Numbered from the stretch's first letter, positions 20,228 to 30,167 are shown. The stretch: 64,000 nucleotides of DNA from Pseudoips prasinana (GCA_951640165.1 OX621265.1:19047001-19111000), one strand, 5' to 3'. Made by a program: numbers and translations. Notes: generated by a model not told the origin, from the letters alone.

Positions 20228-20390
20228 CGACAGCAATGCTGCAACAATCATCTACCAAGATGTGGCCATTATGAAGGTCTACATAGGTTATACGAGCTGG
20301 CCGAGGAGTGACGTTCAAACGCAAAATTCAGATACTTATGAGGAGTATCCGAATCACCCCCATATATAATAATAATACATGATGATCTGT

Positions 20391-20626
20391 GTGACAATGT
20401 CACACAGATCATCCTAGCCCCAAACTAAGCAAAGCTTGTACTATGGGTACCAGGCGACGATATACATACTTATATAGATAGATAAATACTTAAATACATA
20501 GAAAACGTCCATGACTCAGAAACAAATATTCGTGCTCATCACACAAATGTTTGCACTTACCGGGATTCGAACCCAGGACCACCAGCTTCGTAGGCAGGAG
20601 CACTACCAACTAGGCTACGGTGACCG
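20391..20626 (-). mobile_element. tSINE-1 copy
   Basis: Complete on the minus strand: body from GACAATGTCACACAGATCATC and head ending CTAGGCTACGGTGACCG. B box is intact. Preceded by ATAATAATAC, a typical target or tail for this family. Confidence 0.85.
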
Positions 20627-20939
20627 CTATGTATGTTCTACGATTTTGCGTAGTTTTGATACTTTGTAATTTTATAAGTCCTGAGCTCCAACCCTAATTT
20701 TGAACATTCGAATAAATTCTAAGCCAGTTCTGCAGTGAATAGATAAACCTTTCTATTTAGGGTGTTAGGTTAAACTATGCTTATTAGTTATCACAAAAAA
20801 ACTGCACCAGAAATGTTCAACAGTAAGAGAAAACATCGAACACTGATGTTAAGTGAAATTTAGGAAAAACATCATAATAAAAATCTATCTTGAAAACTAC
20901 GCATAATCATAGAACATACATACATACATGGGGGGAACT

Positions 20940-21170
20940 AGATAATTAAACATAATCTCTTGACAATAATTTGATACGTGCTAGCTAAATATCATTGCTA
21001 GAATAAAATAAATTTTATAAATGTTTTCATACAATGTGTACCTAAATATCTATGTTACTAGAAATAATAAATTATAAAACTATATTACTACAAACATGTT
21101 CTGACTATTTACAAGCGCTTTTTTAAAGTCTACGTGAATAAAAACCTTTTTTATTTTTTTTATTTTAAGG
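20940..21170 (+). mobile_element. LT1 LINE 3' end
   Basis: TTATTTGCA-free variant running from CTCTTGACAATAATTTGATA through GTACCTAAATATCTATG to GTCTACGTGAATAAAAACC and a T/A-rich end. Confidence 0.65.
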
Positions 21171-21279
21171 ATACATCATAAAGTATCTAAATTTGCGTTT
21201 GAATGTCAACTCTTCAGCCACCCTATATATGTGGAAATTTATATAAGTAGATGCACTGCCAACTACCACCTTGTCTCCC

Positions 21280-21425
21280 TGCATTGCTTTGGTTCATCCA
21301 ACGGTTGTCTGGAAGAGATTGCTACATTAGCGATAAGACCGCCATTTGTACCTGATAATATAAATTAACATAGGTTACAATGTATGTTTCGATTTGGTGT
21401 AATAAACTGTTATCTATCTATCTTA
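21280..21425 (+). mobile_element. LT4 LINE 3' end
   Basis: GGTTGTCTGGAAGAGATTGCT, GATAAGACCGCCATTTGTACC and a (TATC)n tail. Other copies at 40745 and 57470. Confidence 0.6.
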
Positions 21426-21464
21426 GGCCCTTAACTTTCGTTCACTTTAATGTTACACCCGGTA

Positions 21465-21860
21465 TAAAATAAAATAAATAAATAAAATAAAAAGGTTTTT
21501 ATTCACGTAGACTTTAAAAAAGCGCTTGTAAATAGTCAGAACATGTTTGTAGTAATATAATAATAATAATAAGTCATTATTTTCAGACCAAATTAGTGTC
21601 CAATTAGTTAGTAACAATTTTCTTATAAACTAGTGTTTGTAATTAGTATTTATAATAAATAATAATAATTAATATTATTTTATAATAATTTTATATATTT
21701 TTTAATATAGTTGTATACATTATTATTTCTAGTAACATAGATATTTAGGTACACATTGTATGAAAACATTTATAAAATTTATTTGCAGCAATGATATTTA
21801 GCTAGCTCGTATCAAGTTATTGTCAAGAGATTATGTTTAATTATCTAGTTTAAGTCTAAT
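21465..21860 (-). mobile_element. LT1 LINE 3' end, interrupted
   Basis: Parts at 21465-21555 and 21715-21860 are LT1. Between them is an AT-rich stretch of about 160 bases (TAATAATAATAAGTC...) that I do not recognise. Confidence 0.6.
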
Positions 21861-22137
21861 ATTTTTAATACATATTGTCAATGGTTCTGTCTATATTAAG
21901 GTATTATTATTATGACGGACCTTGTGTTAATAACGACGGTCGCGCTTTAATGCTACCACCGGATCCAATGAGCCCCAACTGAGAAGACCTAGCTAAACAA
22001 ACTCAGTGGGTTCATCTACTACCGGTTTCAACACGACCCAGTTGAGACGGTCCGGCGAAACATACTCAAGCGGGCATGAACACGTATAAGTAAGTTTATC
22101 ATTTGTCTGGTTGTCATTTTTAGTTTGCATATCGTAT
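21861..22137. other. unassigned sequence upstream of poly(A) retroposon
   Basis: GC-balanced sequence including AAGACCTAGCTAAACAAACTC and GACGGTCCGGCGAAACATAC. It may be part of the adjacent retroposon, but the second copy at 34045 has different upstream sequence. Confidence 0.35.
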
Positions 22138-22394
22138 CGATAAAAAGCCCCCCTCAACGCGGACGGGGGGCCGCGTCATGTCATTAACGTAGAGCGAAAG
22201 TTGCACAAAACTCCCTAAAATGATGATCTTGCCCTCTCCCCGCCAGTAGTCGCCCGGAGTCGAGGTTCGAACCCCACAGGGGGTGCCCTCCGGCGCGAGA
22301 TACGTAATTGCTAGACGGCTCGAGCCCTCCGCTCGCCTCTAAAGTCCGGTGAAGTAGTGAAAGCCTCCTAAGCGTCCTACAAAAAAAAAAAAAA
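22138..22394 (+). mobile_element. poly(A)-ended retroposon, copy 1
   Basis: GATAAAAAGCCCC, CGCGTCATGTCATTAACGTAG, GAGGTTCGAACCCCACAGGG and CGGCTCGAGCCCTCCGCT blocks, ending in a run of A at 22379. Shared with 34045-34313. The GGTTCGAACCC block looks like a B box but lies well inside the unit, so a LINE 3' UTR is equally possible. Confidence 0.6.
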
Positions 22395-22568
22395 TAATCT
22401 GGTTGTCATTAGTACAGGCTCTGGCCAGTTAGATGGCTGTGTATCAGTTGCTTCGAGATATTATTTATTTTTATTAATGCACAAAAAAAAATGAAATCAT
22501 AATTAAAAATATGGAACTCAAAAAAATATTTAGTTACAGTTTTCTTACAAAAAGGAGATTTTCAATAA

Positions 22569-22771
22569 TCGCACTAATATTATAAAGGTGAAAGTTTGTG
22601 AGTGTGTGACTGTGTGAGTGTGTATGTATGTTCGTTACTTCTTCACGTCTAAACGACTGGAGCGATTTCAATAAAATTTGGTATGGAGTTAGCTGGGCCC
22701 CTGGATTAATTAAGAGAACACATAGGCAATTTATAAAGTTTAACTTGGGCAAAACCGCGGGGCACAGCTAG
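22569..22771 (+). mobile_element. Hel-A Helitron
   Basis: TCGCACTAATATTATAAAGG start, GAGTGTGTGACTGTGTGAGTG run, and CACAGCTAG end at 22768-22771 with hairpin decayed to TTGGGCAAAACCGCGG. Confidence 0.8.
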
Positions 22772-22909
22772 TATTGTTATATGGGGTGGATACAAACGGG
22801 GGGAAAATACTTATATATGGATATTGTCTTAGGTATATAATTATGTAGGTATACGAGATAACTTGTGTCATTAAAAAGGCATGTTACACAGAAAACAGAG
22901 AGGTGATAC

Positions 22910-23010
22910 TGAGAAATTTACTTAACAGAAAACTCCCAAGAAAAGTAAATGGCCCAACCCGGGTATTGAACCCCACGTCTATATTATCTGCGATTGATCA
23001 CGTTACCGCT
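22910..23010 (-). mobile_element. tSINE-3 head fragment
   Basis: GGCCCAACCCGGGTATTGAACC is the reversed B-box region and ATCTGCGATTGATCACGTTACCGC the reversed A-box side. The body is absent. Confidence 0.55.
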
Positions 23011-23029
23011 TTACTTAAATATAAACAGA

Positions 23030-23208
23030 GCCTCTAGCACGAGTTCCTGCAGTTTACTTACTCGATCACACGTACAGTTTCCTCCCATACATTGAGCACC
23101 AGCGCCTCTCGCGGAAACTATTAAGAACTAAAACTCTGGTGCTCAATGTATGGGAGGAAACTGTACGTGTGATCGAGTAAGTAAACTGCAGGAACTCGCG
23201 CTAGAGGC
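23030..23208. repeat. near-perfect 179-bp hairpin with 5-bp direct repeats
   Basis: Arms of 73 bases (23030-23102 and 23136-23208) pair almost perfectly, one mismatch seen (GCCTCTAGCACG against GCCTCTAGCGCG). The spacer is 33 bases. ACAGA flanks both ends (23025-23029 and 23209-23213). It is probably a fold-back MITE of recent origin. Confidence 0.85.
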
Positions 23209-23769
23209 ACAGAAGTATTTGCTTACAGTGTAGGTAGGCAGTTTAGGTCTTATATTTAAATACAATAAAATAATAAAATATTTTTATTTTGGCACCCCAC
23301 TCGAAATGCATCAGCGTATCTGTTGGCTGAGGTCGAGCTTACGAGTTATATGTGGCTGTAACCGACTAAACCTCGGTAGCCCCAACCTCAACACATTTGG
23401 TAGACCTACGGTGTAATATCGTACCTCGCAAAGGGGATCAATTTGTATAATATGTAGTTAGTTACATGAATAATTCGTTTAAAATTTTGTTCAATAAGGA
23501 TTTTATAATTTTAATAGTTCAAGTTCAATCATATTAAAAGTTTCAACATGATACCCTGTTAGGGCACGGCAACATTAAATAATTACTAACAATTTCAATA
23601 AGCATGCAATTTTCACGTATTGGTAAGTATGTCAAAACATCATAACAATATCTATTCTATTATATTTTCAATTATGATATTTGTAGTATTTAATTAATAA
23701 GTTGTCAATATAAAAACATAAAATTACATTATTATTTGAAATTATTGCTATACCCTATACATATAATAA
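23209..23769. other. no recognised feature
   Basis: AT-rich with a GC-balanced patch at 23290-23440 (AATGCATCAGCGTATCTGTTGG). No gene recognised. Confidence 0.45.
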
Positions 23770-23771
23770 TA

Positions 23772-25053
23772 GGTCTTTACCTATGAAATTGCCGTTTTGT
23801 ATGAAAAAATTTAAACGAATTTTTTTCATGAATTTTTTTATTTGTATTAATCGAAGTAATCACCCATGCAATCAATGCATCTTTGCCATCGCAGTGGCAG
23901 TTTATTGATGCCCTTCTTAAAGAAATCAGCTGGACGGGAGGCAACAAATTCTTCAAAGGCATTTTGTACTGCCTCTCGGGTATTGAATTTTTTTCCCGCC
24001 AAGAAGTTATCCAAATTCTGGAAAAAGTAGTAGTCTGTAGGCGCAAGGTCTGGTGAGTAGGGCGGATGACGGAGAGCTTCCAACCCCAGTTCTTGCAACT
24101 TGGAGACCGTCTGCTGTGCAGTATGAGGTCGCGCGTTGTCGTGCAGGAGCAGCGGAGACGAGCGATTGACCAATGCTGGTTGGAGATGCGCCAGCTTCTC
24201 CATCATTGTGCTCAGTTCTTCACAGTACACATCTGCAGTAATGCTCACCCCGTTTGGTAAGAAGCTGTGATGAATCACACCGGCGCTAGACCACCAAACA
24301 GTGACCATCACTTTTCTAGGGGTAAGTTTTCGTTTAGGGCATTGTTTAGGTGCTGAACCAGGATCCAACCAAGTTGCTGAGCGCTTGCGGTTATCAAACA
24401 GAATCCATTTTTCATCGCAGGTAACAATGCGGTTCAAAATTCCTTCATTTGTGTGTCTGTTGAGCAGTGCAAGGCACGTCTCGACGCGTACTTCGCGCTG
24501 GCGATCATTGAGTTCGTGGGGCACCCATTTGTCAAGCTTTTTTACCTTGCCAATTTGACGCAAATGGACCAATATTGTTTTGACGCTAACGTCGAAAGCT
24601 GCTGCTAATTCAGCCGTAGATTGTGTATCATCAGCTTCCACAACCGCCTTTAATTCGTCATTGTCGACCAAAGTCTTCGGACGACCGCGAGGTTCATTTT
24701 TCAGGTCGAAATTTCCAGAACGGAAGCGAGCAAACCAATAACAGGTGGTGCGTTGGTTTGTAGTGTTAGCTCCGTAAACGTCGTTGATGTTGCGTGCCGC
24801 TTGTGCCGCGTTGCTGCCACGACGGTACTCATATTCCATAATTACTCGAATTTTTAACGTATCCATGATGACGAAAAAGATTGAAATGCGATGAAAATGT
24901 AACACTAATCAATAAAGAAATGACTACTTTTGGAAAAAAGAATCCATGTTTTTAAAATAAAATTAATTTGAAATTAGAATTCTTAGCCAAACAAAAATTA
25001 TTTTGATTTGAAATGGCCAGTACTGCAGAACGGCAATTTCATAGGTAAAGACC
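23772..25053 (-). mobile_element. mariner copy 1, full length (cecropia type)
   Basis: 1282 bp, flanked by TA on both sides (23770-23771, 25054-25055). The terminal inverted repeats start GGTCTTTACCTATGAAATTG. It contains an uninterrupted transposase gene. The same length and ends occur at 30988-32269. An 8-bp gap (TAATATTA) separates it from the truncated copy 2, which points the other way. Confidence 0.95.
23847..24866 (-). CDS. mariner transposase, copy 1
   Basis: 339 residues, the usual mariner size, starting at MDTLKIRVIMEYEYRRG; an upstream in-frame ATG would add 13 residues that lie in the leader and do not look like the family start. It catalyses cut-and-paste transposition into TA. 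Residues 1-110 are the paired helix-turn-helix DNA-binding region, WVPHEL at 114-119 is the linker motif, and the DD34D triad is D151 (TCDEKW), D243 (LHDNARPH) and D278 (SPDLAPTD). IGKVKKLDKWVPHEL and the C-terminal CIDCMGDYFD resemble the cecropia subfamily that includes the human Hsmar1 transposase. Residue 165 is Thr here and Ser in the other two copies. No stop or frameshift, so it may be functional. Confidence 0.93.
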   Translation of the reverse strand: MDTLKIRVIMEYEYRRGSNAAQAARNINDVYGANTTNQRTTCYWFARFRSGNFDLKNEPRGRPKTLVDNDELKAVVEADDTQSTAELAAAFDVSVKTILVHLRQIGKVKKLDKWVPHELNDRQREVRVETCLALLNRHTNEGILNRIVTCDEKWILFDNRKRSATWLDPGSAPKQCPKRKLTPRKVMVTVWWSSAGVIHHSFLPNGVSITADVYCEELSTMMEKLAHLQPALVNRSSPLLLHDNARPHTAQQTVSKLQELGLEALRHPPYSPDLAPTDYYFFQNLDNFLAGKKFNTREAVQNAFEEFVASRPADFFKKGINKLPLRWQRCIDCMGDYFD

Positions 25054-25061
25054 TAATATTA

Positions 25062-25853
25062 GGTCTTTACCTATGAAATTGCCGTTCTGCAGTACTTGAC
25101 AAATGGGTGCCCCACGAACTCAATGATCGCCAGCGCGAAGTACGCGTCGAGACGTGCCTTGCACTGCTCAACAGACACACAAATGAAGGAATTTTGAACC
25201 GCATTGTTACCTGCGATGAAAAATGGATTCTGTTTGATAACCGCAAGCGCTCAGCAAGTTGGTTGGATCCTGGTTCAGCACCTAAACAATGCCCTAAACG
25301 AAAACTTACCCCTAGAAAAGTGATGGTCACTGTTTGGTGGTCTAGCGCCGGTGTGATTCATCACAGCTTCTTACCAAACGGGGTGAGCATTACTGCAGAT
25401 GTGTACTGTGAAGAACTGAGCACAATGATGGAGAAGCTGGCGCATCTCCAACCAGCATTGGTCAATCGCTCGTCTCCGCTGCTCCTGCACGACAACGCGC
25501 GACCTCATACTGCACAGCAGACGGTCTCCAAGTTGCAAGAACTGGGGTTGGAAGCTCTCCGTCATCCGCCCTACTCACCAGACCTTGCGCCTACAGACTA
25601 CTACTTTTTCCAGAATTTGGATAACTTCTTGGCGGGAAAAAAATTCAATACCCGAGAGGCAGTACAAAATGCCTTTGAAGAATTTGTTGCCTCCCGTCCA
25701 GCTGATTTCTTTAAGAAGGGCATCAATAAACTGCCACTGCGATGGCAAAGATGCATTGATTGCATGGGTGATTACTTCGATTAATACAAATAAAAAAATT
25801 CATGAAAAAAATTCGTTTAAATTTTTTCATACAAAACGGCAATTTCATAGGTA
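25062..25853 (+). mobile_element. mariner copy 2, internally deleted
   Basis: Left TIR intact after TA (25060-25061), but only about 40 bases in it jumps to the transposase codon for W114 (junction ...GTACT/TGAC...; CT is shared by both parents). The right TIR stops at CATAGGTA, losing the last six bases and the TA. About 490 bp of the 5' gene are missing. Confidence 0.92.
25107..25784 (+). pseudogene. mariner transposase fragment, copy 2
   Basis: Open frame for residues 115-339 of the transposase, beginning VPHELNDRQREVRVET with no in-frame ATG at the front. It keeps all three catalytic aspartates (the D151, D243 and D278 equivalents) and the normal C-terminus, but lacks the entire helix-turn-helix DNA-binding half. 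It carries Ser at the position corresponding to residue 165, as in copy 3, so it derives from a copy-3-like element and not from its neighbour copy 1. It cannot bind TIRs by itself; a dominant-negative role is only conjecture. Confidence 0.88.
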
Positions 25854-25949
25854 TATTAATACCATAATATTAATACCAACACTATCGCATTAGGTGTAAT
25901 GATAGATGTTATGGAGAGAGATAAATAAATAAATTTTATCCTTTTACCT

Positions 25950-26107
25950 TTGAATTTGACCACAACATTCTACAGACCTTGGTGGAGACAGTTCTTCACT
26001 ACCTTGAGACCCAACTTAAGTTACACAGAGCCTCAAAAACACGTAGTATGCGCCGGTACAATCGCCTCACCGCACCGATGTCTTGGTGACTTCATTCTGA
26101 AAGAGCG
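25950..26107 (+). repeat. left arm of a diverged inverted repeat
   Basis: CTACAGACCTTGGTGGAGACAG and ACCGATGTCTTGGTGACTTCATTCTGAAA are complementary, with gaps, to 26364-26450. An LT1 tail lies between. Both arms can encode LGDFILK in one frame, but no family is recognised. Confidence 0.55.
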
Positions 26108-26345
26108 TATCTTTAAAATAAATAAAATAAAGAAGGTTTTTATTCACGTAGACTTTAAAACAGCGCTTGTAAATAGTCAGAACATGTTTGTAGTAATACA
26201 GTTATTATTTCTAGTTACTTAGTACAGATATTTAGGTACACGGAATGTTAAAACATTTATACAATTTATTTTATAATGATAGTGATATTTAGCTAGCTTG
26301 TATTAAGTTATTGTCAAGGAGATTATGTTTAATTGAAGTTTGTAA
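26108..26345 (-). mobile_element. LT1 LINE 3' end
   Basis: AAAATAAAGAAGGTTTTTATTCACG, then AGCGCTTGTAAATAGTCAGAA, TATTTAGGTACACGG and TATTGTCAAGGAG. Standard LT1 order on the minus strand. Confidence 0.65.
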
Positions 26346-26363
26346 TATTATGTATATAATATA

Positions 26364-26450
26364 ACTTTCAGAATGAAGTCACCAAGATGTCGGTCTCTGT
26401 CTCCAGCAAGGTCTGCAGAATATTGAGGTTGCTGCCTGTTTACTGGTACA
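26364..26450 (-). repeat. right arm of a diverged inverted repeat
   Basis: TTTCAGAATGAAGTCACCAAG and CTGTCTCCAGCAAGGTCTGC mirror the left arm at 25950-26107. The first 29 bases differ at only one or two positions. Confidence 0.55.
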
Positions 26451-26870
26451 CTTCTACGCCCCCCACGGGATGAGATGGTGTGGTGATATCCGTGGTCACC
26501 GCACCGCCAATAAAATAAAGCATAATATTATTACCCTACACAGTTCTCTGAGCATTATTATAACAATAATACTGAAAGAATAAATCAATCAATTGAAGTC
26601 TATGGTTCTTAGGCCTTCCGCATACGACCGACTTTAATCGGTCAAAATAGGACATCATATATTATAATCACTTTCAAAATAGGTAGAGTTCACACTAAAT
26701 TGAATACATTAATTTATTATTATTTAATTTGTTCCTATTATTTATATTTTTATTTAAAATAACTTATTTATTCCACAAGATTCAACTACTTAGCGTATAT
26801 AGAAAAAAAACACAAAGCTAACTTTCAAAAATGATGCAACAAAGATTCTAGTAAAATTACTACCCAAAAT
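26451..26870. other. mostly unassigned; short mini-RTE trace
   Basis: CTTCTACGCCCCCCACGGGATG at 26450-26472 is the RTE 5' leader block, too short to call more. The remainder is AT-rich and unassigned. Confidence 0.4.
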
Positions 26871-27110
26871 AGTGTGGTTGGTAGATAGCCTTCCAGGCCG
26901 CAGATCGTGGGTTCGATTCCCACCCAGGAATGTATGTTTGTCTAGAGTCTGCGTGTAATTATGTACGTATTTACAAGAAAATTTGTATTTCTTTTAAAAA
27001 ATGAAGATTAAACGCTATAATTCGCAATACAAATTTTCTTGTTTAAATACTAACTTATATAGATAATACACACAGACTCAAAACTAATTTTTGTTTCACA
27101 CAAGAAAGAG
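26871..27110 (+). mobile_element. two opposed tSINE-2 pieces
   Basis: A plus-strand head with B box (GGGTTCGATTCCCACCCAGG) at 26880-26990 is followed by a minus-strand body piece at 27050-27110. AAGAAAATTTGTATT and AATACAAATTTTCTT form an inverted repeat between them. Confidence 0.5.
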
Positions 27111-27126
27111 TGGCCACGACAATTTG

Positions 27127-27155
27127 ACCATATCAATCAATCAATCAATCAATCA
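27127..27155. repeat. (ATCA)n microsatellite
   Basis: About five ATCA units, slightly interrupted. Confidence 0.7.
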
Positions 27156-27394
27156 AATCAAAATTATAAAATTTGCCTGACGTTATACTCAAAACCGTAA
27201 GAGTTTAATGCTATTATACGCTCTTGCTTTCTGACCTTGAAAGAATAACAGGGTCACCCCACACTATCTACTGGGTGATATCAAAGGTGACTAAGGGATA
27301 GACCAGGTAGTCCGGCAGCAGCGCCTTCTGGTCCCCAACTCGCATGCCAAGCTACGGCAAACACTTCCAAATGACAACGTTATAGAAAATTTTA

Positions 27395-27444
27395 AAGGAG
27401 GCCTATGTTGAGCAGTGGACGATATCAAGCTGATAATGATAATA
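27395..27444 (+). mobile_element. RTE 3' tail fragment
   Basis: GGAGGCCTATGTTGAGCAGTGG and GATATCAAGCTGATAATGATAAT are a mutated RTE 3' end. Confidence 0.6.
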
Positions 27445-27625
27445 TTACCAGCCCATCTCATCCTGTGAGGGGCGTAGTAGGCGTCCCAAGGGATTATCTC
27501 CCCCAGAACGGGCAGCAACGTCTCTCTTGGTCATCGTCTGCTAAGCATGGCGGTTACTGCATATTCCTCCAAATAACGGCCCCAACTGTTTTGTGGATAT
27601 CTTTTGAGGATGTCTTCATCTACCA
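27445..27625 (+). mobile_element. RTE 5' leader / mini-RTE copy, diverged
   Basis: CCCATCTCATCCTGTGAGGGGC, GAACGGGCAGCAACG and CTAAGCATGGCGGTTACTGC follow the order of the RTE leader. It abuts an RTE 3' tail, so it could be the second unit of a tandem. Confidence 0.5.
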
Positions 27626-27944
27626 ATAGACGCCATTCGGCGACTTTTTGGAAATCACGTATAAGTTCGGGGTGTAAAATCGGCTCCAATCGGACTCAAG
27701 TTATTCGCTTGCAGAACGCCTTAGGGACTATAGCGATGTTACTACGAGAAACCGGTCCGCTATCTAATGTTATATCAATATTGTTTTGTTAACTTTTGTT
27801 TGTTTAATAAATACTCGGCCAGTGTTATTTTTATTGAAGAATAAAAATATATTGGATTGATTGTACAGGCATGGAGAAAAGTCTTAGCTAAAGTAAGCGG
27901 TTTTTATGGACACTGTATGGGCCGATATGACATATCCTGGGACA
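27626..27944. other. no recognised feature
   Basis: Nothing identifiable; AT-rich after 27770. Confidence 0.4.
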
Positions 27945-28035
27945 TTATTCAAACACGGCCATCTGATCCTGTACTATGGAAATGAGATAAGTGATTTTCT
28001 TTTTGTAAATACATACTAATATAGATAGCAACAAA
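27945..28035 (-). mobile_element. tSINE-2 3' fragment
   Basis: ACACGGCCATCTGATCCTGTAC and TTTTTGTAAATACATACTAATA match the tSINE-2 3' end in reverse. Confidence 0.55.
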
Positions 28036-28044
28036 TAATATCTA

Positions 28045-28283
28045 GGGACAATGTCACACAGACCATCCTAGCCCCAAACTAAGCAAAGCTTGTACTATGG
28101 GTACCAGGCGACGATATACATACTTATATAGATAGATAAATACTTAAATACATAGAAAACATCCATGATTCAGAAACAAATATTCGTGCTCATCACACAA
28201 ATATTTGCACTTCCCGAGATTCGAAAACAGGGCCACCAGCTTCGTAGGCAGGAGCACTACCAACTAGGCTACGGTGACCGTCA
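28045..28283 (-). mobile_element. tSINE-1 copy
   Basis: Complete copy with a mutated B box (GATTCGAAAACAGGG on the plus strand), so probably not transcribed. Ends CTACGGTGACCGTC. Confidence 0.85.
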
Positions 28284-28419
28284 TCATATGATGATGATAT
28301 TATTATTATTATTTTATTTTAGGATTAATTTCCTGAATAAATTGTTTATTATTATTTTCATTATATGAATTACCATCACAACTTAATACGAGTAAAATAT
28401 TTCAATGTCAATAAAATAA

Positions 28420-28598
28420 TCACACTAATATAATAAAGGCGAAAGTGTGTGAGTGTGTATGGTTTGTAACTTCTTCACTTCTAAGCGGCTAGAGCGATTT
28501 TATAAAAAAATTGGTATGTAGTTAGCTGACACCCTGGATTAACAGATAGGCTTTAATTTATAAAGATTAACGCGGGTAAAACCGTGAGGCACAGCTAG
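28420..28598 (+). mobile_element. Hel-A Helitron
   Basis: TCACACTAATATAATAAAGG start, hairpin CGCGGGTAAAACCGTG (one mismatch) and CTAG at 28595-28598; 179 bp. Confidence 0.85.
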
Positions 28599-28705
28599 TA
28601 GTGAATAAAGTTATAACCTACAGAGATCTCACTATAATAATCTTTTTTTTTTCAATTATATTTTCAGTTTAAAAGAAACGACTGCTTGATTAAACAGGTT
28701 TTTAG

Positions 28706-29018
28706 TCTATACAAATAAATAAAATTGGAGTGTCTGTTTGTAATATTAAAATAACCGGTTTTTACTACATTAATATGAATATATATACGGTACATACACC
28801 AAAATAACATTTTTTACAATTTTTGTCTGTCTGTCTGTCTGTTTGTTCCCGCTAATCTCTGAAATGGCTGAACCGATTTTGACGGGACTTTTATTGGCAG
28901 GTAGCTGATGTAATAAGGAGTAACTTAGGCTACATTTATTTTAGAAAAAGTCTTTTATTTTACAAAAAAAAACGAAATAAACTAATTAACACGCGGACGA
29001 AGTCGCGGGCACAGCTAG
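28706..29018 (+). mobile_element. Hel-C Helitron, full length
   Basis: TCTATACAAATAAATAAAAT start, (GTCT)n at 28829-28846, ACTTTTATTGGCAGGTAGCTG, terminal ACGCGGACGAAGTCGCGG and CTAG; 313 bp. Used here as the reference copy of the family. Confidence 0.85.
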
Positions 29019-29164
29019 TCTATAATAATACTGTTAAGACTCTACGTGTCCAATACCTTAGCTGGTAGTTCGTTGGAAACTTTTGGTCCCATTACGTGAG
29101 GAAGTTTGGCGGATTTCTTCACGTGGTACAGTACTACACTTAGTATCACCGCGGTTATATACAT

Positions 29165-29285
29165 GTATAAAAAATATCTTGGGCCAACTAACACACGGCC
29201 ATCTGATCCCAAACCAGGCAGAGCCTGTACTCTGGCAACCAGACAACTGATATACATACTTATGTATTTCTAAATACACACATAT
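29165..29285 (-). mobile_element. tSINE-2 3' fragment
   Basis: CACACGGCCATCTGATCCCAAAC and GCAGAGCCTGTACTCTGG in reverse orientation; the head is missing. Confidence 0.6.
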
Positions 29286-29290
29286 CACAA

Positions 29291-29507
29291 TCCTAACTTA
29301 ATATTATAAATGCGAAAGTAACTCTGTCTGTCTATCTGTCTGTCTGTTACTCTTACACGTCAAAACTACTGAACGGATTTGAATGAAATTTGGTATACAG
29401 ATGGTCTAGACCCTGAGAAAGAACATAGGCTATTTTTTATAGTTAGGATAACACATAGGCCATATTTTATAAAGTTTAACGCGGGTAAAACCGCGGGGCA
29501 CAGCTAG
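29291..29507 (+). mobile_element. Hel-D Helitron inserted in the 5' end of a Hel-A
   Basis: TCCTAACTTAATATTATAAATG start, (GTCT)n, GATGGTCTAGACCCTGAG block, hairpin CGCGGGTAAAACCGCG and CTAG at 29504-29507. The left flank ATCACA and right flank TAATATTATAAAGG together rebuild a Hel-A 5' end. Confidence 0.8.
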
Positions 29508-29685
29508 TAATATTATAAAGGCGAAAGTTTGGGAGTGTGTGAGTGTGTTTGTTTGTTACTTCTTCACGTCTAAACGGCTGGAGCGATTTTAATAAATTTT
29601 GGTATGGAGTTAGCTGACACCCTGATTTAACACATAGGTTATAATTTATAAAGATTACACGGGTAAAACCGCGGGAAACAGCTTG
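29508..29685 (+). mobile_element. Hel-A Helitron interrupted at its 5' end
   Basis: TAATATTATAAAGGCGAAAG through to CAGCTTG (CTAG mutated). Its first bases lie left of the inserted Hel-D. Confidence 0.75.
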
Positions 29686-29691
29686 TATAAC

Positions 29692-29800
29692 AAGCTGATA
29701 AATTGCAACCCGACATAGAAAAAAAAAAAGATTTTTGTCCTAGGTGGTGATCGAACCCACGACCTTTTGCTTAGCAGGGCCACTAGACCAACAGTTCCCG
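29692..29800 (-). mobile_element. tSINE-5 head copy
   Basis: Reversed B box (GTGATCGAACCCACGACC) and reversed A-box side (CTAGACCAACAG), with the CCTAGGTGG block. The body is short and ends in an A run. Confidence 0.65.
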
Positions 29801-29865
29801 TATTTTTCAGTTTTTGTGGTTTATTTAAATAATCCACCTATGTGTAATCCTACTTATAATATTAA

Positions 29866-30167
29866 CTAGCTGTGCCCGCGATTTCGTTTGCGTGTTAATT
29901 AGTTTATTTTGTTTTTTTTCTAAAATAAATGATGTTTTCTAAAATAAAAGTCTTCCAAGTTACTCCTTATAACATCAGCTACCTGCCAGTCAGTCCCGTC
30001 AAAATCGGTCCAGCCATTTCAGAGATTAGCCGGAACAAACAGACAGACAAAAATTGTAAAAAAAAATATTTTGGTGTAGGTACCGTATATATATTCATAT
30101 TTATGTAGAAAAAAACGGTTATTTCAATATTACAAACAGACACTCCAATTTTATTTATTTGTATAGA
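29866..30167 (-). mobile_element. Hel-C nested in the outer Hel-A
   Basis: CTAGCTGTGCCCGCGATTTCG at 29866 and 5' end GA at 30166-30167; A precedes and T follows. Missing part of (GTCT)n. Confidence 0.85.

Noticed and set aside
24066..24558. Open frames opposite the mariner transposase (also 25067-25565, 31483-31975, 31995-32264)
   Set aside because: They are antisense or alternative-frame readings of the transposase gene and repeat with every mariner copy.
28829..28850. CRISPR-like or other spaced repeats at GTCT runs
   Set aside because: They are simple (GTCT)n or (GACA)n microsatellites carried inside Helitrons, with no spacers, and the DNA is eukaryotic.
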